Shown here piece by piece: positions 57,337-64,000 of a stretch of 64,000 nucleotides of DNA (within the stretch, counting starts at the first letter, position 1; every line of letters begins with the position of its first letter). Origin of the DNA: Roseimaritima ulvae (GTDB lineage Bacteria; Planctomycetota; Planctomycetia; Pirellulales; Pirellulaceae). Position numbers and translations under genes: made by a program. Where the stretch lies: assembly GCF_008065135.1 (NCBI RefSeq), contig NZ_CP042914.1, positions 5,933,404-5,997,403 of the forward strand. The letters run 5' to 3'. Below the pieces are notes generated by a model. The model had not been told where the DNA came from. It searched no databases and saw only the letters and a list, made by a program, of their open reading frames with translations.

Positions 57337-57508
57337 CGGGGGGGGCTCCATTCAAGCTGCGGAATCTCGAGGACTCGATCCCAGGCCTCCGTACGGCCAA
57401 ATGATCTTTCGAGGTTGACCGCATAATGCTAAGAGTGATTTTCAAAGCATCAAGGTGTTGAGTGAAACGCCCTTTCCAAGCCGCCCAATTCCCAGCCGGA
57501 TGGCCCCC

Positions 57509-58372
57509 ATGAATCGATTCCCCCAACGTCGGCATCCTCTGCCCCTGCATCGTATTCGCTTCCGCTCCGCCCAGCGGTGCGTTCCGTTCGGCTGTCTGCT
57601 CCTGGGACTGGCCATCGCCAGTGGCTGCCAGCAACCCAACGGCCAAATGAACCTGCCGACCAACCCCATGGTGGGATCGACTCGCGTCCCCGCGCCGCCC
57701 ACCGGCAGCGTCGGCGCCGCGACGGGTTATGCGCCGGCCACGTACGCCCAGACCGGCATTGCGGCCCAGCCCGTCGTGGGCCTGCCAGCGAGCGACTTGG
57801 TGCCCCAATTTGCGACGCCCCCGGCGACGCATTATGCGGCCGCGCCCCAGTCCCAGTTTACGCCCAGCCCGCAGATCGCCCCTGCGGCCCAACTCGCTCC
57901 CAGCCCCGCCGCGGCGCTGCAGCAGGCCGGATATGCCGAGACCTCGGCGCACGGAGCCGCCGTGGCTCCCACCATTTCGCTGGCTCCCCAGCTCCGCGGC
58001 ATGGCGGTCAACGATTTGACGCCCGCCGGCCAGGCCCCCTACCTACAAGCACAGGCGCAGATGCAGGCCCAGGCACAACCCCAGTTGCCAATGCAGACGA
58101 CCGTCCAGATGCAGCCGCAAACCGGCTCGCCATCGGCTTGGTCCAATCCTTCGACCAATCTAACGCCGCTGCCCGCACCGCCATCAGGCCTGACGCCGGT
58201 GCCCAGCTATCCCGCGCCGGCCACGCAGGCCGCCGCCGGGCAAGACAGTTGGAACGTCGTCGGATCGGGCGTAGCGACGCCATCGACCGCCCCAGTCGTC
58301 CGCGAAGCCTCGAACAGCTCCGCCAGCTCCAGCCAAGACCTACCCTGGCGAGCCCCCACCACCGCCCGCTAG
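57509..58372 (+). CDS. Pro/Ala/Gln-rich lipoprotein
   Basis: A 287-residue protein; ATG 57509 follows an ATG at 57500 that may serve instead. The signal peptide ends in a lipobox (LLLGLAIASGC). The rest is low-complexity, rich in Pro, Ala, Gln and Thr (AQAQMQAQAQPQLPMQTT), with no folded domain visible. It is likely a disordered envelope lipoprotein. It diverges from rph, and both promoters should lie in 57337-57508. Confidence 0.72.
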   Translation: MNRFPQRRHPLPLHRIRFRSAQRCVPFGCLLLGLAIASGCQQPNGQMNLPTNPMVGSTRVPAPPTGSVGAATGYAPATYAQTGIAAQPVVGLPASDLVPQFATPPATHYAAAPQSQFTPSPQIAPAAQLAPSPAAALQQAGYAETSAHGAAVAPTISLAPQLRGMAVNDLTPAGQAPYLQAQAQMQAQAQPQLPMQTTVQMQPQTGSPSAWSNPSTNLTPLPAPPSGLTPVPSYPAPATQAAAGQDSWNVVGSGVATPSTAPVVREASNSSASSSQDLPWRAPTTAR

Positions 58373-58376
58373 CCCC

Positions 58377-59014
58377 CAAATGGGGACATGAACCCAATTC
58401 TCTCAAGTAGGTTGCTAGCAACAGATTTGGAACGGCGTTCGAACGGGCACCACAGGTTCATGGCCCCATTTGCCGTGATCCACTGCTCCGAAATTTTAGA
58501 CCGGAAGATTTGACGACCGGAAGATTAGCATACGACCGCAGGCGCAATTTTCCGGTCGTCCAATCTACCGGTCGATCCCTGCGAACCGCTCGTAACTGTT
58601 GGCTTGCCGGTCCTAGTAAATGGGGACATGAACCCAAATCCTGAACCCAAATCCCACGGACAGTTCGCTAGCAATTCACAAATGGGGACATGAACCAAAT
58701 TCGCTCAAGTAGCTTGCTAGCAACAAATTTGGAACGACGCGCGAACGGGCACCAAAGGTTCACGTCCAATTGGTAAATGGGGACAGGTAAATGGGGACAT
58801 GAACCGTGGTGCATTGCATGGCTTGCTAGCAGCGGATCAGCAAATGGGGACATGAATCCAAATCCCACGGACAGTTCGCTAGCAATTCACAAATGGGGAC
58901 GTGAACCAAATTCTCTCAAGTAGGTTGCTAGCAACAATCTTCGAACGGCGCTCGAACGGGCACCACAGGTTCATGGCCCCATTTGCCGGCACCACAGGTT
59001 CATGTCCCTATCTG
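58377..59014. repeat. Dense array of GGGGACATGAACC mobile units and hairpins
   Basis: Three full ~96-bp units lie at 58377-58472, 58679-58773 and 58890-58985. Each starts with CAAATGGGGACATGAACC, has a TTGCTAGCAA palindromic centre and ends with the inverted sequence (degenerate in the second unit). Extra end copies are at 58618-58634, 58774-58787, 58789-58805, 58841-58859 and 58997-59014. Short ORFs in this stretch are repeat translations. The 58373-59218 spacer has no gene. Confidence 0.92.
58499..58573. repeat. GACCGGAAGATT hairpin element, copy A
   Basis: Arm 58499-58524 (GACCGGAAGATTTGACGACC...) pairs with 58548-58573 (TTTTCCGGTCGTC...), forming a ~26-bp stem with a few mismatches. Other copies: B 59041-59116, C 61770-61844, D (right part only) 62076-62131, E 62409-62483. 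Confidence 0.9.
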
Positions 59015-59040
59015 CAATGATCCACTGCTCCGAAAGTTTG

Positions 59041-59116
59041 GACCGGAAGATTTGACGACCGGAAGATTAGCATACGACCGCAGGCGCAATTTTCCGGTCG
59101 TCCAGTCTTCCGGTCG
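59041..59116. repeat. GACCGGAAGATT hairpin element, copy B
   Basis: Near-identical to copy A, including the loop ACGACCGCAGGCGCAA, and followed by the same GCGAACCGCTCGTAAC flank. Copies A and B share their flanks, so the unit that was copied is longer than the hairpin. Confidence 0.9.
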
Positions 59117-59218
59117 ATCACCGCGAACCGCTCGTAACCATCGAACACAATGGGGATGGAGCGGGGCGAGCACAGAGAAGCGATCGTGGTTTTACAGTTT
59201 ATCGCTAAGCTCTGTTTC

Positions 59219-60448
59219 CTAGGGGCGGGCGAGGTCTTCCAGTTTGCCGAACATGATGCGGTCCGAGGAGCCGCCATGGTCGCTCTGAGAAATGGTCAGC
59301 CAGACAGTGCCCTGATGGTCGTGCAACGTCGGGTACTGAAAGGACTCGGAGGTTTCGAAGCGATACTTGCGTTCCCAGGTTTGGCAATCTCTGGAAATAT
59401 CCACGTTAAAAACGCTGCGGTTGCAGCCCTTGATTCGTGTTGCTTCCTGCCAACCGAGGTAATAGACGCCGCCGAATTGATTGAAGGTCGGCTTGGAATT
59501 GAGTCCTTTTTGCACAAACGGCAGCTCTTTGGCCACGTCCCACGTTACGCCATCCTGGCTAGTGGTGAAGTGGTAGTTGCCTCCATCGTTTCGGCAGATC
59601 GCCATCCAGGTGCCATCGGGCAGGCGGTTGACGGCGGCTTCGCTGAGTTGTTGCGACTGGGGTTCGTTGAAATGACCGAGGATCTCAAACGTGACGCGAT
59701 CGTCATGCACGCGTGCCAGCGCGTTCTGCTTGCCAGGCCAGTTGTTGATCGCCACATAGGTCGTGCCCTCAAACTGTTTGAAGGAATCGAACAGGTACAG
59801 ACCATACTTTTTTGCCGGCTTGCGGAGTCCCTGCGCCACCGCGTCGGCGTGAAAGTAACGCGGTTGCATGTCGAATACGCCCGCGGCCGTCTTCAGTTTG
59901 GCTTTGTGGATGCTGGTTTCAAAGGTTTGCGAACGCAGATCGAAATCGCGATACCAAGTCTGAGCTTCGCGCCGGTTGCCGTCTTCGCTGGCAAAGTAGC
60001 AGCGAAGGGTATGCTCGTCGAGTTTTAGAATTCGAGGCACGAAGCAGGCGCCGGCGGGCAGCGTGACGTTTTCAAAAACCTGTTCCGACTTCGCCAACGG
60101 AATGGTTTTCTCAACTTCCAAAGTGTTCAAATTCACGATCGAAAGTACGCAATACATGCTTCGCCCGGCGCTGTGGCCGGGCTGTACGTCATTATCGTGT
60201 TCGACGATATAAGCGCGCTCTCCCACACACACAAACTCCGCGTCGTGAGCTCCCTTGACCTGCGGTGCGGACACACGGACCAGCCGGCCTAAGACTTCAT
60301 CGCCGGCCTGAACCGCATCCCATCCGGCGGGAAGCAACGGTGGATGGGGGTGGTCGTCGCGGACGCTCTGCTCGGCACACCGGCCCCAGGTTGGAACCAC
60401 AAATAATGTCACGATCGCTAAAATGCTGGCAGGATAGATCGGGGTCAT
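59219..60448 (-). CDS. Secreted sialidase-fold (BNR-like) protein
   Basis: A 409-residue protein with a signal peptide (ASILAIVTLFVVPTWGRCAE). Repeated strands with Asp-box-like motifs (TSQDGVTWD, ISRDCQTWERK, ISQSDHGGSS) suggest a six-bladed sialidase-type propeller. Sialidase catalytic residues cannot be placed with confidence. It may act on extracellular polysaccharide (inference). It is divergent from a second, shorter sialidase-like gene; the shared spacer 60449-60631 should hold both promoters. Confidence 0.78.
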   Translation of the reverse strand: MTPIYPASILAIVTLFVVPTWGRCAEQSVRDDHPHPPLLPAGWDAVQAGDEVLGRLVRVSAPQVKGAHDAEFVCVGERAYIVEHDNDVQPGHSAGRSMYCVLSIVNLNTLEVEKTIPLAKSEQVFENVTLPAGACFVPRILKLDEHTLRCYFASEDGNRREAQTWYRDFDLRSQTFETSIHKAKLKTAAGVFDMQPRYFHADAVAQGLRKPAKKYGLYLFDSFKQFEGTTYVAINNWPGKQNALARVHDDRVTFEILGHFNEPQSQQLSEAAVNRLPDGTWMAICRNDGGNYHFTTSQDGVTWDVAKELPFVQKGLNSKPTFNQFGGVYYLGWQEATRIKGCNRSVFNVDISRDCQTWERKYRFETSESFQYPTLHDHQGTVWLTISQSDHGGSSDRIMFGKLEDLARP

Positions 60449-60631
60449 GTTGTTTCTTGTTCAGGGTCGGGGCGGCGATTCCGCGGGAGCGATATTATGA
60501 TCAATTATCATCAGCACCGATCGCCAGCTTTCTTATCTGGCACGCTGCGTGAAGCCACGCATTTTAGCAAACATAAAGGCGGCCGACGGGCATGCTCGTT
60601 GGCCCCGCCATTGGCACATGGAATCCGTTGT

Positions 60632-61708
60632 ATGAAAAATACCATCAGACACGCGTTTCTTTTATTGGTAACCTCCATCGTGCTCAGGATGGCTGTGCTA
60701 AATGTCGCCAGCGGTAGCGACTTCGGCCCGCCGCGAGTCATTGTGCCTGCACCGGACCAATCCAGGTATCAACACCTTTCCTGGCCCAAAGTGATTGCGG
60801 CCAGTGATGGTACGATTGTCACGGCCTTCATCGCTGGCAGGAAACACGTCAACGGAGATGGCTGTCCGGCTGTTTCCCTTTCTCGTGACGGCGGAGAGTC
60901 GTTTTCCAGCCCCAGAATCCTAAAGCATTTCGACAGTTCGATGCGCTATCAGCACGGCGCAAACCTGGCACTGGGTAAAGCCACTGATGGCGCTCTGGTA
61001 CTGATGGTGATGGCGTTCACCGATGACCTGCGTAACAATATCTACGGATGGCGTTCCGAAGATCACGGCGCGACCTGGGCTCGCACGGACACCTCGGCGC
61101 TGGGGCAGAACCGGACGGGCTCGGTATTTGGTCACGTTTTCTCGGTACCGGGAAAGGGGCTTGCCGTATGCGGGCACTTTCGCAAACCGAAAGGCGATGG
61201 GGTGTGGATTGCTTATTCCAAAGATCACGGCAAATCCTGGGGTCCGCCGCACGTGATTACGACGCGGAAGTTCTTCGAGCCGGCGTTCGTTTTCGCTTCG
61301 GGGCGACTGCTGGGACTCGTGCGAGAGAACTCGGCCCACGCCTACCATCAATATATCAGTGACGACCTCGGGGAGAGTTGGCGTTTTCACCCCAAGGTGA
61401 TTCAGGGGGACGCCGCGGTTGTGCACCCGAGTCCCTTCGTGGTGGTCGATCCCGCGAATCCTGGACGGCTGTTAGTCCTGCAGTCCGAGAGATCCGACAA
61501 ACGAGAAATCTATCTGTGGCAGGCGGATGTGGACACTCTGCGTTGGCGCCGCCGGGGGCTGTTAGTGGCCCAGCCCGATGCCGAAGATTTTGGCTATCCA
61601 TGGATGACGCATCTAGGCGGAAACGATTGGTTTGTGGTGTACTACGGCGGCGAGAAAGATGGCCCCAATTCGATCTACGGCATGAAAATCACCATCCCCA
61701 GCGGTTGA
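60632..61708 (+). CDS. Secreted sialidase-like protein with four Asp-boxes
   Basis: A 358-residue protein; ATG 60632 (MKNTIRHAFLLLVTSIVLRM) gives the signal peptide, while the frame to 60497 adds a polar stretch. Four canonical Asp-boxes are present: SRDGGESF, SEDHGATW, SKDHGKSW and SDDLGESW. This is the sialidase/BNR propeller pattern, often of carbohydrate-active exo-enzymes. Substrate is unknown. The last 44 codons and downstream DNA are duplicated at 62215-62551. Confidence 0.85.
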   Translation: MKNTIRHAFLLLVTSIVLRMAVLNVASGSDFGPPRVIVPAPDQSRYQHLSWPKVIAASDGTIVTAFIAGRKHVNGDGCPAVSLSRDGGESFSSPRILKHFDSSMRYQHGANLALGKATDGALVLMVMAFTDDLRNNIYGWRSEDHGATWARTDTSALGQNRTGSVFGHVFSVPGKGLAVCGHFRKPKGDGVWIAYSKDHGKSWGPPHVITTRKFFEPAFVFASGRLLGLVRENSAHAYHQYISDDLGESWRFHPKVIQGDAAVVHPSPFVVVDPANPGRLLVLQSERSDKREIYLWQADVDTLRWRRRGLLVAQPDAEDFGYPWMTHLGGNDWFVVYYGGEKDGPNSIYGMKITIPSG

Positions 61709-61912
61709 ATCGCAGGCACGACACGGCTCTACCTGAACGCTCATCGTGCCCCCTCGCTGCGAAATTTTGGACCGGAAGATTTGACGACCGGAAGATTAGC
61801 CCACGATTGCAAGCGAAATTTTCCGGTCGTCTAATCTTCCGGTCCATCACCGCGAACCACCCGTAACTACCGGCTTGCTGGCAGCGGACCGGAACGGTGA
61901 GGCAGGTTCATG
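61576..61912 (+). repeat. 337-bp duplicated segment, first copy
   Basis: Contains the last 44 codons of the sialidase-like gene, its stop, and hairpin element C (61770-61844). It matches 62215-62551 base for base in length, with about ten substitutions by my manual count. Confidence 0.93.
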
Positions 61913-61992
61913 TCCCCAATAGTGAACCGGCCGAACAAATGGGTAGGAAAATGGAGGTAGGAAGATGAGAAGAGGAGGACTCTCGGACACGC

Positions 61993-62074
61993 GAATGGGG
62001 ACATGAACCAAGATGTATTGCGTGGCTTGCTAGCAGCGGATCGGAACGGTGAGAAAGGTTCATGCCCCCAATTG
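61993..62074. repeat. Short (82-bp) variant of the GGGGACATGAACC unit
   Basis: Left end GAATGGGGACATGAACC (61993-62009), centre CTTGCTAGCAGCGG, right end GGTTCATGCCCCCAATTG (62057-62074). Shares the TTGCTAGCA core with the 96-bp units but differs in the internal sequence. Confidence 0.85.
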
Positions 62075-62214
62075 CGGGAAGATTAGCCCACGACGGCAAG
62101 CGAAATTTTCCGGTCGTCTAATCTTCCGGTCCATCACCGCGAACCACCTGTAACTACCGGCTTGCTGGCAGCGGATCGGAGCGGTGAGGCAGGTTCATGT
62201 CCCCAATTGTGTGT

Positions 62215-62347
62215 CGATGCCGAGGATTTTGGCTATCCATGGATGACGCATCTGTGCGGGAACGATTGGTTTGTGGTGTACTACGGCGGCGAGAAAGATG
62301 GCCCCAATTCGATCTACGGCATGAAAATCACCATCCCCAGCGGTTGA
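62215..62347 (+). pseudogene. Truncated copy of the sialidase-like gene 3' end
   Basis: Encodes VDAEDFGYPWMTHLCGNDW... through to the same ITIPSG end and stop as the intact gene. It lacks the first ~315 residues and any credible start; the ORF that covers it begins in repeat sequence. One amino acid (Gly to Cys) differs from the parent in the overlapping part. Confidence 0.9.
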
Positions 62348-62551
62348 GTCGCAGGCACAACACAGCTCTACCTGAACGCTCATCGTGATCCCTCGCTGCG
62401 AAATTTTGGACCGGAAGATTTGACGACCGGAAGATTAGCCCACAATTGCAAGCGAAATTTTCCGGTCGTCTAATCTTCCGGTCCATCACCGCGAACCACC
62501 CGTAACTACCGGCTTGCTGGCAGCGGACCGGAACGGTGAGGCAGGTTCATG
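62215..62551 (+). repeat. 337-bp duplicated segment, second copy
   Basis: Colinear with 61576-61912, without indels; includes hairpin element E (62409-62483). It ends at GGTTCATG, inside an end repeat, and is followed six bases later by a complete 96-bp unit. Confidence 0.93.
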
Positions 62552-62556
62552 CAGTG

Positions 62557-62652
62557 CAAATGGGGACATGAACCAAATTCTTTTACGTCGGTTGCTAGCA
62601 ACAAACTTGGAACGACTCGCGAATGGGCAATAAAGGTTCATGTCCCCATTTG
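62557..62652. repeat. Complete 96-bp unit with perfect 18-bp inverted ends
   Basis: Left end CAAATGGGGACATGAACC (62557-62574), palindrome GTTGCTAGCAAC (62591-62602), right end GGTTCATGTCCCCATTTG (62635-62652). The ends are exact inverted complements. This is the best-preserved copy in the window. Confidence 0.95.
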
Positions 62653-62681
62653 TCTTGGAATCAAGCATCGAACGCAAAAAG

Positions 62682-62707
62682 GTCCAAAGTCTGGCGACTT
62701 CGGCTAC
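62682..62707 (-). repeat. GTAG-type REP hairpin
   Basis: Inverted single copy, type CCAAAGTC/GACTTCGG, thirty bases beyond the 96-bp unit. Confidence 0.88.
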
Positions 62708-62832
62708 GGCCTGACCCGAAGACCAAGTGTTCACACAGCACTAGTGTCCAAACGGATGGTAGACTGCGGTGCTAGCGTTTTGGTGGGCGATGGCTAGCCG
62801 AGCTTTTCTTTTTTGGAGGGAACTTTTCCGCG

Positions 62833-63342
62833 ATGGCTGAACTGGAATTGCAATCCTGTGCTCGGCTTCTGGCCGAGCGATTGGCCGACCGGGGCCGGCG
62901 GATCGTGTTTGCGGAAAGCTGTACGGCGGGGCTGGTCGCCGCGACGCTGGCCACGCAGCCCGGCATCTCGCAGTGGCTGTGCGGCTCGGCCGTCACCTAC
63001 CGCAATGACACCAAAGCTCGCTGGCTGTCGGTTTCGCCTTCCGATCTGGAGCGATACTCGGCGGTCAGCCCTCAAGTCGCTGAACAAATGGCTGCTGGCG
63101 TGCTGAGGATGACGCCCGAAGCCGACCTGGCCCTTTCGGTTACAGGACATTTGGGTCCCGATGCCCCACCGTCGCTTGACGGGCTGATCTATATCGGCTG
63201 CTCACGGCGGGAGCCAGAACGCTCGACGGACGCTATTTGCAGCGATTTCCGCGAAATTCGCTTGGCGGCCAGCGAACGTGTGGCTCGTCAACATGAAGCG
63301 GCCGCGTGGGTGCTCGCGTTGGCCGCCGATCGCCTGGACTGA
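62833..63342 (+). CDS. CinA C-terminal-type nicotinamide-nucleotide amidohydrolase
   Basis: A 169-residue stand-alone CinA-C (PncC-like) protein. AESCTAGLVAATL carries the catalytic serine, and GSAVTYRNDTKARWLSV and ALSVTGHLGPD are the other family blocks. PncC deamidates NMN to nicotinate mononucleotide in pyridine-nucleotide salvage. Length matches the single-domain form (about 160 residues). GGAGGGAA lies about twelve bases before ATG 62833. It is the first intact gene after the repeat-rich region. Confidence 0.93.
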   Translation: MAELELQSCARLLAERLADRGRRIVFAESCTAGLVAATLATQPGISQWLCGSAVTYRNDTKARWLSVSPSDLERYSAVSPQVAEQMAAGVLRMTPEADLALSVTGHLGPDAPPSLDGLIYIGCSRREPERSTDAICSDFREIRLAASERVARQHEAAAWVLALAADRLD

Positions 63343-63611
63343 GCTTTCCCGCCAGCTGTCTGCTCGGACCGGCGACCCCGTGAATGCCGGGGGCGGGGAG
63401 CAAAGGTACAGACCGTTGAATTTATTGGTCAAGTTTAACGACTGTAGCGACGATACTAACTACATCGGTCCTGTATTCCGCTGGCGATGGCTTCCACTGT
63501 CTCCATCGGCGACCTTGACGATCGGATCGCGTGCACCTAGACTTCGAAGCAACTAAGTTGCTGTGTGGAAAGGGTTTACAACGCGCAATCCGGCGTCACG
63601 GAGAGCAGGTA

Positions 63612-63998
63612 GTGACAAAAAAAGATATCGTACGCACGATCTCCGAAGAAGTTGGGCTGACCCAACAACAGACGAAGGTTATCGTCCAGAAAACCTTTGA
63701 CGGGATCGTCGATGCGTTGGTCCGGGAACGGAGAATTGAATTACGTAACTTTGGCGTCTTCGAGGTCAAGAAGCGGGCGGCTCGCAAAGCCAGAAACCCG
63801 CGGACGGGCCACCAAGTCGAAGTGCCCCAGAAATACGTGGTGACATTCAAACCTGGCAAAGAAATGGAAGCTCGCATTCGTGACCTGGCCGAAGCTGCCG
63901 ATGCTCGGTTGGAAAGCGAGAGCGAACAAACGAACATGAAATCACTGGCCAGCCCACCCGAGGGGCAGCCGCTACACGATCCCCCCGAACACCCCTAG
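63612..63998 (+). CDS. HU/IHF-family DNA-binding protein
   Basis: A 128-residue HU-type protein. GTG 63612 ([20 protein letters not shown]) is chosen because it gives the standard HU start and is preceded by GGAGAGCAGGT; the frame to 63531 adds 27 odd residues. The core [33 protein letters not shown] is the DNA-binding beta-arm with the conserved RNP. A ~35-residue C-terminal tail beyond the usual ~92 residues is polar and Pro-rich. The stop falls two bases before the window end. Confidence 0.93.
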   Translation: MTKKDIVRTISEEVGLTQQQTKVIVQKTFDGIVDALVRERRIELRNFGVFEVKKRAARKARNPRTGHQVEVPQKYVVTFKPGKEMEARIRDLAEAADARLESESEQTNMKSLASPPEGQPLHDPPEHP

Positions 63999-64000
63999 CC

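Larger units (their letters stand above)
61709..62832. other. 1.1-kb repeat-filled spacer
   Basis: No intact gene. It contains hairpin elements C, D and E, one 82-bp unit (61993-62074), one full 96-bp unit (62557-62652), the duplicate segment 62215-62551 and a GTAG hairpin (62682-62707). A purine-rich run AAATGGAGGTAGGAAGATGAGA lies near 61948. The final 125 bases before the amidohydrolase gene hold a plausible leader. Confidence 0.85.

Noticed and set aside
58377-59014. CRISPR-like array of short repeats
   Set aside because: Repeats occur in both orientations, spacing is irregular, spacers are themselves repeated, and no cas genes are near.
62162-62347. Small ORF as an independent gene
   Set aside because: Its body is the duplicated 3' end of the sialidase-like gene and its start lies in repeat DNA.

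Overview
The window looks like chromosomal DNA of a planctomycete, probably of the Pirellulaceae type (inference from gene content, no search run). The clues are a MoxR/DUF58/BatA-like/VWA operon, a double-length UvrA, an N-terminal 'LERLCDRRVLA' export-type motif on a dockerin protein, a cytochrome c/LamG/beta-propeller giant protein, many secreted proteins of unknown role, and intergenic spaces full of short palindromic repeats. I recognised no rRNA, tRNA, CRISPR array, prophage or plasmid functions.

Layout. 1-4 kb: the 3' part of an AMMECR1-Memo fusion gene, then sufS and sufU on the minus strand. 4-16.5 kb: a long minus-strand operon read moxR, DUF58, BatA-like, VWA membrane protein, DUF4175-like protein, Gln-rich coiled-coil protein and TPR-like secreted protein, with sufU close behind. 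16.5-20 kb: a secreted beta-propeller, a Cys-rich outer-membrane-barrel-like protein and a small membrane protein. 20-33 kb (mostly plus strand): a UvrA paralogue, a Dabb protein, an EF-G paralogue, a secreted gluzincin-like protein, a hybrid histidine kinase with four PAS domains, two receivers and an HPt domain, and an isolated flgK. 33-41 kb: the cytochrome c/LamG/propeller protein, then a tight four-gene operon (Nramp-like transporter, Gfo/Idh/MocA oxidoreductase, PII protein, small unknown). 41-47.4 kb: a 2168-residue tandem UvrA. 47.5-49.3 kb: a REP-associated (RAYT) transposase gene bounded by inverted short repeats. 49.3-58.4 kb: secreted proteins and lipoproteins, the cadherin/dockerin protein and RNase PH. 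58.4-62.8 kb: two divergent sialidase-like genes embedded in dense repeat arrays, with a truncated duplicate of one gene end. 62.8-64 kb: a CinA C-terminal-type amidohydrolase and an HU-family protein.

The most distinctive signal is the repeat system. At least five palindromic families can be defined. The clearest is a roughly 96-bp mobile-looking unit with 18-bp inverted ends and a GTTGCTAGCAAC centre. Its ends are the same sequence that flanks the RAYT gene, which suggests an autonomous element and its non-autonomous derivatives. A second family begins with GTAG, the tetranucleotide typical of RAYT-recognised REPs, and its hairpin shows a compensatory base-pair change between copies. Repeats sit preferentially between convergent genes, and several overlap or adjoin stop codons. 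A 337-bp segment carrying the end of a sialidase-like gene plus one hairpin element is duplicated at about 97% identity without indels.
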